Both the position numbers and the translations under genes were made by a program. The notes beneath the pieces were generated by a model that did no database searches, was not told the origin of the DNA, and worked only from the letters and a program-made list of their open reading frames with translations. A stretch of DNA of 37,548 nucleotides from JAYSFC01 sp041913505 (GTDB lineage Bacteria > Pseudomonadota > Gammaproteobacteria > Burkholderiales > Burkholderiaceae_C), in the NCBI GenBank assembly GCA_041913505.1, contig JAYSFC010000017.1, positions 1-37,548 on the forward strand. The letters are read 5' to 3'. This document shows positions 6,337 to 14,997 of this stretch, piece after piece (position 1 is the stretch's first letter; the number at the start of each line of letters is the position of its first letter).

Positions 6337-8979
6337 ATGTACCCGCTGCGACGCCACCGCTTTTTCTGGACCCTGCTCGTCCTCGTGGCCGGCATGATTT
6401 TGGCGATGGGAGCTGCCGAGCACATTGCCCGCCAGCGGGCACTGCGCGACGAGAGCGCCAGCGTGCGCCACCAACTCGACCTCTACGCGCAGGCGCTCAA
6501 GCAGCGCATCGATCGCTACCGCACCCTGCCCCAGGTTCTAGCGCTCGATGCGGAGCTGCGCGACGCGGTGGCGCACCCGCTGAATGCCCGCGATGTCGAA
6601 CGTCTCAATCGCAAGCTGGAGGGCGCCAACGGAGCCAGCCAATCGTCCACACTCACGCTCATCGACCGCAACGGCGTGGCGCTGGCAGCGAGCAACTGGC
6701 GCGACCAGCGCAACAACGTGGGTGTCGACTACAGCTTCCGCCCCTACGTTCGGCAGGCCCTCTCGCAAGGCCGGGGGCATTTCTACGGCATCGGCCTGAC
6801 CACGGGCGTGGCGGGCTACTTTCTCTCGCAGGCCATCCTCGACGCACACGGCGAGGTGCAGGGCGTCGTCGTCATCAAGATTGCGCTGGAAGAGCTCGAA
6901 CGCGAATGGCTGCAGATGCCCGACATCGTGCTGGCCTCGGATGCGCACGGCGTGGTGTTCCTGGCCAGCCGCAGCGAATGGCGCTACCGTCTCCTTGCGC
7001 CGCTGAGCGAGCAAGACCAGAAAGAACTGCTGGACACGCGCCAGTACGCCGACCAGACGCTGCTGCCCCTGCGCTACCGCGTGCAGGAACACCTGGACGA
7101 CGGCGGCACCATCGCCCGCGTCGACGACCCTGCCCTCCGCGGCCGCTGGCTGTGGCAGACCCTGGCACTGCCCGAAACCACCTGGACCCTGCACCTGCTG
7201 CACGACACCCGGGCCGCCACCCTCGCGGGCCGCTGGGTCGCCGTGGCCGCCGCAGGAGCATGGCTCGCGCTCGCGCTGCTGGTGCTGTTCATCCAGCAGC
7301 GGCGCCGGGTTGCAGCCTTTCGCCAGCGGAGCCGGCGGGAACTCGAAGCCGTGCTGCAGCAGCACGCACGCGAACTGCGCACCGCGCAGGATGGCATCGT
7401 GCAGGCGGCCAAGCAGGCCGACACGGGCCTCTCCCGCAGCCTGGAACACCTGCCGCAGGGCGTGGTGGTCATCGACGCCGACCTGAAGCTGGTGGCCTGG
7501 AATTCGCGCTATGTCGAACTGTTCCGCTTTCCGTCGGAGCTGCTGCAGACAGGCCGCCCTATCGAGGACCTCTTCCGCTACAACGCGCGGCGCGGCCTGC
7601 TGGGCTCCGCCCCGATCGAGGAGGCGATCCAGCGCCGCCTGAACCATCTGCGCAGCGGCAAGCCCCACCTGCGCGAAAGTGAGAAGGACGACGGCACCGT
7701 GCTCGAGATCCGGGGCAACCCGCTACCCGACGGCGGCTTCGTCACGAGCTACGCCGACATCACGAGCTACAAGAATGCGGCACGCGATCTGCGTTCGCTG
7801 GCCGATGCGCTGGAACACCGCATCATCGAGCGCACCCAGGATCTCGACCAGGCGCGGCGCGACGCCGAGAACGCCAACCGCTACAAGACCCGTTTCGTCG
7901 CCGCCGCCGTGCATGATCTGCTGCAACCGCTCAACGCCGCGCGCATGTTCGTCTCGGTGCTACGCGGCCACCTCGCCGACGACGCGGGCCGGCAGGCGAC
8001 CGACAACATTGAGGGCGCTCTGGCGGCGCAGGACGCGATCCTCGCGAGCCTGCTCGACATCGCCCGCATGGAGTCGGGCCAGCTGCAGCCGCGCGTGCAG
8101 GATTTCACGCTTGCACCCCTGCTCGATGCGCTGCTGCGCGAGTTCGGCATCCTCGCGCACAGCCGCGGGCTGGAGTTGAGGGGCGTTTCCACCACCTGCA
8201 CCGTGCGCAGCGACGAAGCGCTGCTGCGACGCATCCTACAGAACTACCTCTCCAACGCGATCCGCTACACGCGCCAGGGCCGCATCCTGCTGGGCTGCCG
8301 GCGCGATGGCGCGCATCTGCGCATCGAGGTACACGACCAGGGGCCTGGCATCCCCGAGAGCCTGCAGCGCGAGATCTTCGAAGAGTTCCGCCGGCTGAAC
8401 GAAGGCCACGGCAACGACCGCGGTGCGGGCCTGGGCCTGGCCATCGTTGAGCGCATCGGCCGCGTGCTCAGCCACCCCATCGGCCTGCGCTCCCATCTCG
8501 GGCGCGGCAGCGTGTTCTGGGTCACCGTGCCGCTGGGCGATCCTGCGGCCGTCGAGCAAGCCCCCCCGCCACCGCCCGTGTGCGAGAACCCGGACGACAC
8601 GCCGCTGCGCGGCTGTGTGTGCTGGTGCATCGACGACGATCCCCGGGCGTGCGAGGCCATGCGCGCACTCCTGCAGCGCTGGGCCTGTACCGTGCCGGTC
8701 GCGGGCGGCCCCCAGGAAGCTCTGGCCGCCGCCCAGCCCGGCGAGGCGCCCAAAATCGTGCTCGTGGACGTGCGCATGGGCACCGTGCACGGCCCCCACT
8801 TGTACGCGCGGCTGTGCGAGCTCTGGGGCCAGTCTCCGCCTGTCATCCTGGTCACTGCCGAGCAGGACGAGGCCCTGCGGCGCGAGGCCACCGAGCAAGG
8901 CTGGGGCTTCCTGTCCAAACCCGTGCGCGCATCAGCGCTGCGCGCGCTCATGAGCCAGATGCTGCTGCGGCACCGGTGA
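6337..8979 (+). CDS. PAS-containing hybrid sensor histidine kinase with DctB-like sensor domain
   Basis: Membrane two-component kinase of 880 residues; an upstream ATG at 6307 would add ten. Order: TM1 (about 10-30); a periplasmic double-Cache domain like that of DctB (YSFRPYVRQAL, GHFYGIGLTTGVAGYFLSQ); TM2 (about 300-325); coiled coil; PAS (EHLPQGVVVIDADLKLVAWNS); histidine kinase with H-box VHDLLQPLNAAR (His526), N-box NYLSNAIRYT, and G-box GAGLGLAI; then a C-terminal receiver with acidic CIDDDP, phospho-acceptor Asp811 (VLVDVRM) and SKPV lysine. The DLLQPLNAAR box is typical of the NahK/ErcS-like kinase group. It faces its probable partner, a LuxR-type regulator, with stop codons six bases apart. 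Ligand inferred to be a short carboxylate, from the sensor type and flanking transporters. Confidence 0.9.
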   Translation: MYPLRRHRFFWTLLVLVAGMILAMGAAEHIARQRALRDESASVRHQLDLYAQALKQRIDRYRTLPQVLALDAELRDAVAHPLNARDVERLNRKLEGANGASQSSTLTLIDRNGVALAASNWRDQRNNVGVDYSFRPYVRQALSQGRGHFYGIGLTTGVAGYFLSQAILDAHGEVQGVVVIKIALEELEREWLQMPDIVLASDAHGVVFLASRSEWRYRLLAPLSEQDQKELLDTRQYADQTLLPLRYRVQEHLDDGGTIARVDDPALRGRWLWQTLALPETTWTLHLLHDTRAATLAGRWVAVAAAGAWLALALLVLFIQQRRRVAAFRQRSRRELEAVLQQHARELRTAQDGIVQAAKQADTGLSRSLEHLPQGVVVIDADLKLVAWNSRYVELFRFPSELLQTGRPIEDLFRYNARRGLLGSAPIEEAIQRRLNHLRSGKPHLRESEKDDGTVLEIRGNPLPDGGFVTSYADITSYKNAARDLRSLADALEHRIIERTQDLDQARRDAENANRYKTRFVAAAVHDLLQPLNAARMFVSVLRGHLADDAGRQATDNIEGALAAQDAILASLLDIARMESGQLQPRVQDFTLAPLLDALLREFGILAHSRGLELRGVSTTCTVRSDEALLRRILQNYLSNAIRYTRQGRILLGCRRDGAHLRIEVHDQGPGIPESLQREIFEEFRRLNEGHGNDRGAGLGLAIVERIGRVLSHPIGLRSHLGRGSVFWVTVPLGDPAAVEQAPPPPPVCENPDDTPLRGCVCWCIDDDPRACEAMRALLQRWACTVPVAGGPQEALAAAQPGEAPKIVLVDVRMGTVHGPHLYARLCELWGQSPPVILVTAEQDEALRREATEQGWGFLSKPVRASALRALMSQMLLRHR

Positions 8980-8985
8980 CGCGCC

Positions 8986-9624
8986 CTAGCCTCCGCTCTC
9001 AGGCTCCAGGCTCTTGACCAGCACCGCTGCCTGCGTGCGGCTATGGCACTCGAGCTTCTTGAGGATCGCCGTAACGTGCACCTTCACAGTGTTCTCGGCC
9101 AAGCCGAGCTCGTGCGCGATCTGCTTGTTGAGCAGGCCATCGGCCAGGCACAGCAGCACGCGGAACTGCTGCGGCGTGAGCTGCGCGAGCTTGGCGGCCA
9201 GGTCGGCGTCCGCGTCGGAACGCTCGGCCGCCATGGGAGGAAACCAGGTACCACCGTCGAGCACATCCCCGATCGCCGCGCCGATCGCCTCGGCCGGCGT
9301 GGACTTGGGGATGAAGCCCGCAGCGCCGAACTGCTGCGCACGGCGGATCACGCGCGGATGGTCGTTCGACGAAATCACCACCACGGGAATGTCTGGGTAC
9401 TCGCCACGCACATGCAGCAGAGCCGAGAATCCGTGCGTGCCCGGCATCGCGAGGTCGAGCAGCACCAGTTCCGTCTCGGGGTGCTCCTGCAGCGCGGTGC
9501 CCAGCGTGCCCGCGCTGGCCGCCTCGAGCACGCGGAACTGGGGCAGGGATTCGCGCAGCACGTGGATCACGGCAGCACGGAACAGAGGGTGATCGTCGGC
9601 AACGAGCAGCGTGGGTTCGGGCAT
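8986..9624 (-). CDS. LuxR/NarL-type response regulator
   Basis: A 212-residue transcription factor with an N-terminal receiver (acidic Asp10/Asp11, phospho-acceptor Asp57 in LVLLDLAMPG, Lys107 in FIPKS) and a C-terminal LuxR-type helix-turn-helix (LTPQQFRVLLCLADGLLNKQIAHELGL, then AENTVKVHVTAILKKL). Start ATG at 9622-9624 gives MPEPTLLVADDHP, the normal receiver beginning; the longer open frame adds an unlikely leader. It converges with the hybrid kinase and lies upstream of, and on the same strand as, the MctP-like symporter genes. That is the arrangement known for MctSR-MctP in rhizobia. Control of those transporters or of dctA is an inference. Confidence 0.9.
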   Translation of the reverse strand: MPEPTLLVADDHPLFRAAVIHVLRESLPQFRVLEAASAGTLGTALQEHPETELVLLDLAMPGTHGFSALLHVRGEYPDIPVVVISSNDHPRVIRRAQQFGAAGFIPKSTPAEAIGAAIGDVLDGGTWFPPMAAERSDADADLAAKLAQLTPQQFRVLLCLADGLLNKQIAHELGLAENTVKVHVTAILKKLECHSRTQAAVLVKSLEPESGG

Positions 9625-9691
9625 GGACCGAAGTCTCGCACACCCCCGCAAGCGACTGCGACCACCCTCACTGCAGGCGGGTTGCTAGCGC

Positions 9692-11191
9692 TCAAGCATG
9701 GGCGTGGGGTGCCCCATGGTGCCCTACAGACAACGCGGCCTGCACCACCAGTACAACCACGAAGTTCAGCGCCAGCGCAAGCAGGCCGGTGTAGACCCCA
9801 AAGCTGTGCCCACCCAGCACGAAGGCGTGCACCGGCTTGATACCGTCGGCAAACGCCAGCGCAGTGCCTGCCAGCATGCCCGCGGCCCAGCCTGCGAGCA
9901 GGGCCGGCGCACGCAGCCCCTTGTAGGCCATCCAGCAGATCACGGCCGGAAAGGTCTGCACGATCCACACGCCACCCAGCAGCTGCAGGTACAGAGCGAA
10001 CTGCGTGGGCACAAACAGGATGAACACCAGCGCGCCGAGCTTGACGACCAGCGACGCCGTCTTGGCCACGCGCGCCTCGCCCTCGGGTGACACGGCCGGG
10101 TTCACATAGGCCTTCCAGAAATTGCGCGTGAACAGGTTGGCCGCGCCGATCGACATCACGGCCGCCGGCACCAGAGCGCCGATGGCGATGGCCGCGAATG
10201 CGAAGCCGCTGAACCATTCTGGAAACAGCGCGGCGAACAGCGCCGGCACCACGTCGTTGGGCGTGCGCACGCTCAAGTGCGCCGCATGGGCCATGTAGCC
10301 CAGCAGGGCGATCAGGCCCAACAGCAGCGTGTAAGCGGGCAGGAACACTGCGTTCTTGCGGATGGTGTTGGCGCTCTTGGCCGCGAAGATGCCGGTCAGC
10401 GTGTGCGGGTACATGAAGGCCGCCAGCGCCGAACCCAGGGCCAAGGTGGCATAGGGCAGCATCTGCGCGGGCGCGAGCAGCAGGCCTGTGCTGCCGCCCT
10501 TGGCCGCGAAGGCTTCACCGGCAGACTGGAACACGGTGCCATAGCCACCGAGTTTGGAGGGCACCAGCACCACGGCCGCCAGAACCACGATGTAGATCAT
10601 CAGGTCCTTGACGAAGGCGATCAGCGCCGGTGCACGCAGCCCGGCCGAGTAGGTGTAGAGCGCCAGGATCACAAAGGCCGCTGCCAGCGGCACTTCGCCC
10701 TTGAGGCCCAACGCCTGAATCACGGCCTCCATGCCCACCAGCTGCAGTGCGATGTAAGGCATCGTCGCCACCACGCCGGTCAGCGCCACAGCCAGCTCCA
10801 GCGAGCGCGACCCGTACTGGCCGTAGACCACGTCGGCCGCCGTCACATGGCCCGCGGCGCGCGCCGCCTGCCATAGGCGCGGCATCAGGGCAAACACAAT
10901 GGGGTAGACCACGATGGTGTAGGGCAGCGCAAAAAAACCGTAAGCGCCCACCGCGTACACCAGCGCCGGCACAGCGATCACGGTGTAGGCCGTGTAGAAA
11001 TCGCCACCGACCAGGAACCAGGTGATCCAGCCGCCAAAACGCCGACCGCCCAGTCCCCATTCATCGAGGTGCTGCTGCTGCGCCGCCGCGCCACGCTGCC
11101 AACGCGTGGCCACGAAGCCCATCACCGTGACAAATATGAAGAAGAACACGAAGACCGCCAGCGCGGTCCAGTGGATGGTGGAGGAGGTCAT
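9692..11191 (-). CDS. mctP: Sodium:solute symporter, MctP-like monocarboxylate permease
   Basis: Inner-membrane SSS-family transporter of 499 aa with about 13 hydrophobic segments. LGGRRFGGWITWFLVGGDFYTAYT and the GSALAAFMYPHTLTG region are typical of the MctP branch, which carries lactate, pyruvate, propionate, acetate and some amino acids in Rhizobium. The C-terminus ends with HHGAPHAHA. Start ATG 11189-11191 (MTSSTIHW) is chosen because it overlaps the stop of the DUF3311 gene as ATGA and has GGGAGGG upstream; the longer open frame is out-of-family. The order DUF3311 then SSS is a standard pair, so the two products probably work together. The symbol rests on family resemblance; the substrate is inferred. 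Confidence 0.88.
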   Translation of the reverse strand: MTSSTIHWTALAVFVFFFIFVTVMGFVATRWQRGAAAQQQHLDEWGLGGRRFGGWITWFLVGGDFYTAYTVIAVPALVYAVGAYGFFALPYTIVVYPIVFALMPRLWQAARAAGHVTAADVVYGQYGSRSLELAVALTGVVATMPYIALQLVGMEAVIQALGLKGEVPLAAAFVILALYTYSAGLRAPALIAFVKDLMIYIVVLAAVVLVPSKLGGYGTVFQSAGEAFAAKGGSTGLLLAPAQMLPYATLALGSALAAFMYPHTLTGIFAAKSANTIRKNAVFLPAYTLLLGLIALLGYMAHAAHLSVRTPNDVVPALFAALFPEWFSGFAFAAIAIGALVPAAVMSIGAANLFTRNFWKAYVNPAVSPEGEARVAKTASLVVKLGALVFILFVPTQFALYLQLLGGVWIVQTFPAVICWMAYKGLRAPALLAGWAAGMLAGTALAFADGIKPVHAFVLGGHSFGVYTGLLALALNFVVVLVVQAALSVGHHGAPHAHA

Positions 11192-11379
11192 GGTGCGCCC
11201 TCCCCATCGGATGCGCCGAAATAGTGGCGATACACCAGCCAGGTCAGCAAAGCGCTGACGAACACCCAGGCCAGCTGGTACCAGTAGAAGAAGGGGAAGC
11301 CGAACAGCGTGGGCTGCGCGTGGTTGTAGAACGGCACGTACAGCAGGCCAATGAACGGCAGAAGGAGCAGCATCCACAT
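11188..11379 (-). CDS. DUF3311 small membrane protein
   Basis: A 63-residue protein with two hydrophobic segments (MLLLLPFIGLLYVPFY and FYWYQLAWVFVSALLTWLVY), matching the DUF3311 pattern. Such proteins are encoded directly before SSS-family monocarboxylate permeases and are thought to be accessory subunits. ATG at 11377-11379 is preferred to the upstream GTG (11392-11394) because GGAAAGG lies six bases before it. The stop overlaps the start of the symporter gene (ATGA), implying translational coupling. Confidence 0.82.
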   Translation of the reverse strand: MWMLLLLPFIGLLYVPFYNHAQPTLFGFPFFYWYQLAWVFVSALLTWLVYRHYFGASDGEGAP

Positions 11380-11485
11380 AGGTTGCCTTTCCACACGAGG
11401 CGACAGTAAAACTGTACGCCTGCGTGTAAGCCTGCGCGCCGCGGCCTGCTATTCAGATAGTCGCATCAGGGGCTTGCGAGATGCA

Positions 11486-12385
11486 TCAGTGCCGGTGCAT
11501 GCCGGGCTGAGCGCCGCCGGGTGGCGCCTGCAGCACCTCGACCTGCAGCTCGCGCTGCATGCGCGTACCGGACGCGTCCTCGAAGCGCAGGGTCAAGGGA
11601 ATGCTGCGGCCCGCGGCCAGCGGCTCCTTCAGGTCCATGAGCATGATGTGGTAGCCGCCGGGCGCCAGCACCACGCCCTGGCGCGCGGGCAGCTCCAAGG
11701 CGGCGACGGGGCGCATGCGCATCGTGTTGCCGTCCATCTTCATCTCGTGGATCTCAGCCACGCCCGCAGCGGGCGTGGCGACGCCCACGAGACGTGCGCC
11801 CGCGGGTGCCTGCAGTGTCATGAAAGCGCCGGTGCCGCGTTGGCCCGGCACGGTGGCGCGCACCCAGGCGTTCTTCACATCCACGGGTGCCGTACCGGGC
11901 GCGAGCAGTTCCAGCTTCGCTGCGGGCATGGCGAGCTTGGCGGTGTCGCCTGACTGGGGCACCTGCACCCAGTCGGCCTGGCCCACGTCGCAGACCTGCC
12001 GCACGGGGAAGTACAACGTGCCCGGCGCGCCGGGCAGCACGCCGCGCACGATGAACTCTGCCTTGTCGCCACCGCGCAGCGCGGCCTCGGGCGAGGCGGC
12101 CGTCCAGCGCACCTCGCCGCCCTGCCCGGCGGGCGGCGTCGCGAGTGTCCAGCCAGGGCGCGGCTGGGCCTCGACGAAGCGAAAGCCCGCGGGCAGTTGC
12201 ACCGACAACGCCGTCGTGGCCTGCGCACCCTGGCAGGCATGGCCGACCGCAAATGCCGCGTCGTAGGTGCTGCCTGCCGTGGCGCCGCCAGCGGGCAGCA
12301 CGACATGGGCGAAGGCCGCAGAGGCTGCACAGAAAGCCGTGCAGAGGGTGGCCGTGGCGGCCAGTGTGTGCAGAGAGAATTTCAT
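11486..12385 (-). CDS. YcnI-like (DUF1775) and PCuAC copper chaperone fusion, secreted
   Basis: A 299-residue periplasmic protein with two copper-related domains. A signal peptide ends in AAFA, so the mature protein would begin with His27 (HVVLP). DUF1775/YcnI proteins bind Cu(II) through this N-terminal His. The DUF1775 domain covers about residues 27-165 (GWTLATPP, YFPVRQVCDVGQADW). The second domain (about 178-290) is PCuAC (DUF461) and keeps the copper motif H-X10-M-X21-H-X-M exactly (HEM...MRM...YHIM). PCuAC delivers Cu(I) to cytochrome oxidase in other bacteria. ATG at 12383-12385 has GAGGA upstream and lies 23 bp after the TonB receptor gene, so they form an operon. Usually the two domains are encoded separately. 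Confidence 0.9.
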   Translation of the reverse strand: MKFSLHTLAATATLCTAFCAASAAFAHVVLPAGGATAGSTYDAAFAVGHACQGAQATTALSVQLPAGFRFVEAQPRPGWTLATPPAGQGGEVRWTAASPEAALRGGDKAEFIVRGVLPGAPGTLYFPVRQVCDVGQADWVQVPQSGDTAKLAMPAAKLELLAPGTAPVDVKNAWVRATVPGQRGTGAFMTLQAPAGARLVGVATPAAGVAEIHEMKMDGNTMRMRPVAALELPARQGVVLAPGGYHIMLMDLKEPLAAGRSIPLTLRFEDASGTRMQRELQVEVLQAPPGGAQPGMHRH

Positions 12386-12408
12386 GGTGGTTTCCTCGCT
12401 AAAAGACA

Positions 12409-14733
12409 TCACAGATCCCAGCGCAGCGAAGCCGTGTAGGTGCGCTGCGGGTAGGGGTGGAAGTTCCAGTACTGGTAGTTGTTGGCGTTGTCGATGCCAA
12501 ACGCCGCTGACAGTTGCCGCGTCAGCTTGTAGCGCGCGCGCAGATCGACGGTAAAGTACTTGCTGGCGCCGAAGTAGGCGAAAGCGTTCACGTCGCTGTT
12601 GTCCAGCGTGGAGTACTGGCGCCCGCTGTAGCGCGCGGCCACGGTGAAGGCCCAGCGGTCGTCGGGCTGGTAGGTGGCGTAGGCCGTGGCGCGCCAGCGT
12701 GGCACGCGCGGTTGCCATTGGCCCACGCTCGCGGGGTTGGCCGCATTGGCGACGATTTTGGAGTCGGCATAAGTGAGGCTGCCGCCCAGGTCCAGACCGA
12801 GCATCCCGACCGATTGGCCGCTGTAGGCCAGTTCCAGGCCCAGCGTGCGGATCTTGTCCACGTTCTGCACGCGCGAAGTGGTGGTGCCCGGAACCAACTG
12901 GCTGTAGAGCGCATCGCGCGTGGTCTCGTGGAACAGCGTGGCGCGGGCCAGGCCATTGCCCAGATCCTTCTCGGCCGAGAGTTCTCCGGTCCACGATTTC
13001 TCGGGCTTCAGGCTGGGGTCGTTGATGAACGACAGCGCTCCGCCCGATGTAGCGCCATACAACTCGCCCACCGTGGGAAAGCGCACCGCGCGACCCACCG
13101 AGGCCTTGAGCACCGTGTCGCTGCTCCACTGGTAGGCCAGCGCCGCCTTGGGCGAGGCATGCGCCTCGCTGCGGCGCTCGTACGCCTGGCGGCTACTGGC
13201 CGTGCTGGTAAAGCCGTCGCGCGCCGTCCAGTCCTCCCAGCGCAGGCCCAACACGGTGGTCCAGCGCGGGGCGAAGCGCCAGGCGTCCTGCGCCCACAGG
13301 TAGAGGGTTTCGGAGCGGCCGCCCACGCTGCTCACGGGTGACTGCGGGTTAGCCGGGCCATCCATCCAGCCGCCCGCCACGTTGAGCTTCTCGATGCCGA
13401 GCTTGTACGCGTCGCGCCCCACGCCGAAGTCCACGATATGCGCACCCTGCGGGCCCTGCGGACGCCAGGTGCCCTTGGCGGCCAGGGTGTTCCAGCCCGT
13501 GCCGTCCTGGCTTTGCAGTGTGCCGGGTCCGCCCGCGGCGGCCTGCGGCAGGGCTACGGTGGGGGCACGCTGGCGGTCTTTGCCATAGTCGTAGAGGCTG
13601 GCCGCGAGCTCCCAATCAAACACGTCCTTGGTATGGCTCTTGAGCGACAGGCCGTGCAGGGTGTGCGTCTGGTCGTCGTTGGTGAGCGGGAACGCCGTGG
13701 GCGCCAGGGTGTAGCTGCGCCCCTGGATGTTGACCGGGCCGCTGTAAACGGGCTGGCCATCCGGCCCCGTGAGAAAGCTCGCGGGGCGCCCCTCGGCGCG
13801 GTTCTGCCACCAGCCCAGGGTGTAGCTCGCGCGCACGGTGGGCGTGAGATCGTAGGCCAGCTTGAGCTTGGCATGGTCCTGCACGGTGTGGTACTGGGTG
13901 CCGTTGCCGAGGATGTACCACGGCTGGTTCGCGGTGTTCAGCCCCGCCACGGCGCCGGACACGGGCGTGCCCGCCGCACCCGGTACACCCGAAGCCACGG
14001 GCACCGTGGTGAAGGTCTGCGGCTGGCCCTGGCTGTCGGTGCGGTTCACGTTGATCCAGAACGACCAGTCACCGCTCTTGCTGCCGAGCGAAGCGCTGCT
14101 CTGCCAGCTGTTGAACGTGCGGCGGGCGTTGTAGAGGTTGTTGGGCTGTGACGAATAGCCCGCGCTCACATGTGCCTCCAGCTTGGTGGGCATGCGCGTC
14201 ACGTAGTCCACCACCGCGCCGGCGGAGTTGCCCGGGTAGGCCGCGGAGAATGGGCCGTACATCACGTCCACGCGCTCGATCTCTTCGGGCGTCACCAGTC
14301 CCCAGCGCGGCGCGTAGTTGGTGCCGTTGGCAATGCCGTTGCCCAGGTAGTTGGACAGCAAGATGCCGTCGGCATACACGGCCGAGCGCGCGCTGTTGCC
14401 CGTGCCCGAGGCGCGCGTGGAGAGAATGGCGTGGTTGTAGTCGCCGATGTAGCGCTTGCGCACCAGCAGGCTCGGCAGGTATTTGAGCGCATCCTCACTG
14501 TCCGTGGCGTTGATGCGCGTCTCGATCTCTTCGCGCGTCACGCCCTCGATGGTGGTGGGGATCTGCGTGGGCAGTGAGCTCGGCTGCCCGCCGCTCACGG
14601 TGACGACGCCGAGCGACTTGGCACGCTCCAGCCCCTCGTCGGCGGGACTGCCGGCTGCTTGCGCAAAAGCTGCGCTCGCGAGCCAGGGGAATGCGGCGCC
14701 GCCCAGCACGAGCGGCCACATGGACTTGTTCAT
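12409..14733 (-). CDS. TonB-dependent outer-membrane receptor (probable copper-related)
   Basis: A 774-residue outer-membrane ligand-gated channel. Signal peptide MNKSMWPLVL...AAFAQA; a TonB-box-like GVVTVSG shortly after; plug domain about residues 55-165 (IEGVTREEIETRI, VYADGILLSNYLG, VDVMYGPFSAAYPGNSAGAVVDYVT); then a 22-strand-type barrel ending YTASLRWDL, without the usual final Phe. Start ATG 14731-14733 has AGAGG upstream. An open frame continuing upstream runs into the assembly gap and is ignored. The substrate is not visible in the sequence. Copper or a copper complex is inferred because the next gene is a YcnI-PCuAC fusion and a DUF2946 gene lies upstream. A siderophore-type ligand remains possible. 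Confidence 0.88.
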   Translation of the reverse strand: MNKSMWPLVLGGAAFPWLASAAFAQAAGSPADEGLERAKSLGVVTVSGGQPSSLPTQIPTTIEGVTREEIETRINATDSEDALKYLPSLLVRKRYIGDYNHAILSTRASGTGNSARSAVYADGILLSNYLGNGIANGTNYAPRWGLVTPEEIERVDVMYGPFSAAYPGNSAGAVVDYVTRMPTKLEAHVSAGYSSQPNNLYNARRTFNSWQSSASLGSKSGDWSFWINVNRTDSQGQPQTFTTVPVASGVPGAAGTPVSGAVAGLNTANQPWYILGNGTQYHTVQDHAKLKLAYDLTPTVRASYTLGWWQNRAEGRPASFLTGPDGQPVYSGPVNIQGRSYTLAPTAFPLTNDDQTHTLHGLSLKSHTKDVFDWELAASLYDYGKDRQRAPTVALPQAAAGGPGTLQSQDGTGWNTLAAKGTWRPQGPQGAHIVDFGVGRDAYKLGIEKLNVAGGWMDGPANPQSPVSSVGGRSETLYLWAQDAWRFAPRWTTVLGLRWEDWTARDGFTSTASSRQAYERRSEAHASPKAALAYQWSSDTVLKASVGRAVRFPTVGELYGATSGGALSFINDPSLKPEKSWTGELSAEKDLGNGLARATLFHETTRDALYSQLVPGTTTSRVQNVDKIRTLGLELAYSGQSVGMLGLDLGGSLTYADSKIVANAANPASVGQWQPRVPRWRATAYATYQPDDRWAFTVAARYSGRQYSTLDNSDVNAFAYFGASKYFTVDLRARYKLTRQLSAAFGIDNANNYQYWNFHPYPQRTYTASLRWDL

Positions 14734-14997
14734 GGAAAAACCTCTGCGGCACCCCACGGGCGCCGCGACTTGCACGGGACATTGCGGTGGGTGGCCCCGC
14801 CCGGGCCGCACCCCCGCGGGGGAAAAACAGCGCCCTGAAGGGGGGGCGGTGCAGCCCCCGGGCCGGGGGGCCGCCCGGGGGGGNNNNNNNNNNTGAAAAA
14901 CACGCCCCCGCCCCCCCCGGGCCCCCGCGCCTGCCCGGGCATTTGGGGGGCGGGCCCCCGCCCGCCCCCCCACCACATCGGTATCAAAGCGGCAAGT
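14734..14997. other. Assembly gap (10 N at 14884-14893) in G/C-homopolymer sequence
   Basis: The region between the TonB receptor start and the DUF2946 stop holds ten N. On both sides, roughly 14800-14975, there are very long C and G runs unlike the rest of the window, probably low-quality contig ends. GAAAAACA followed by G/C-rich sequence appears left (about 14820) and right (about 14895) of the gap. The true distance and any leader or promoter of the receptor gene are uncertain. Confidence 0.85.

Noticed and set aside
14734..14976. N-terminal extension of the TonB receptor frame through the gap
   Set aside because: It includes the unknown bases and homopolymer translation; the signal peptide begins at 14733.
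14734..14997. Cobalamin riboswitch upstream of the TonB receptor
   Set aside because: I looked for the conserved B12-box and GCCACTG-type core and found neither; the region is too damaged to judge further.
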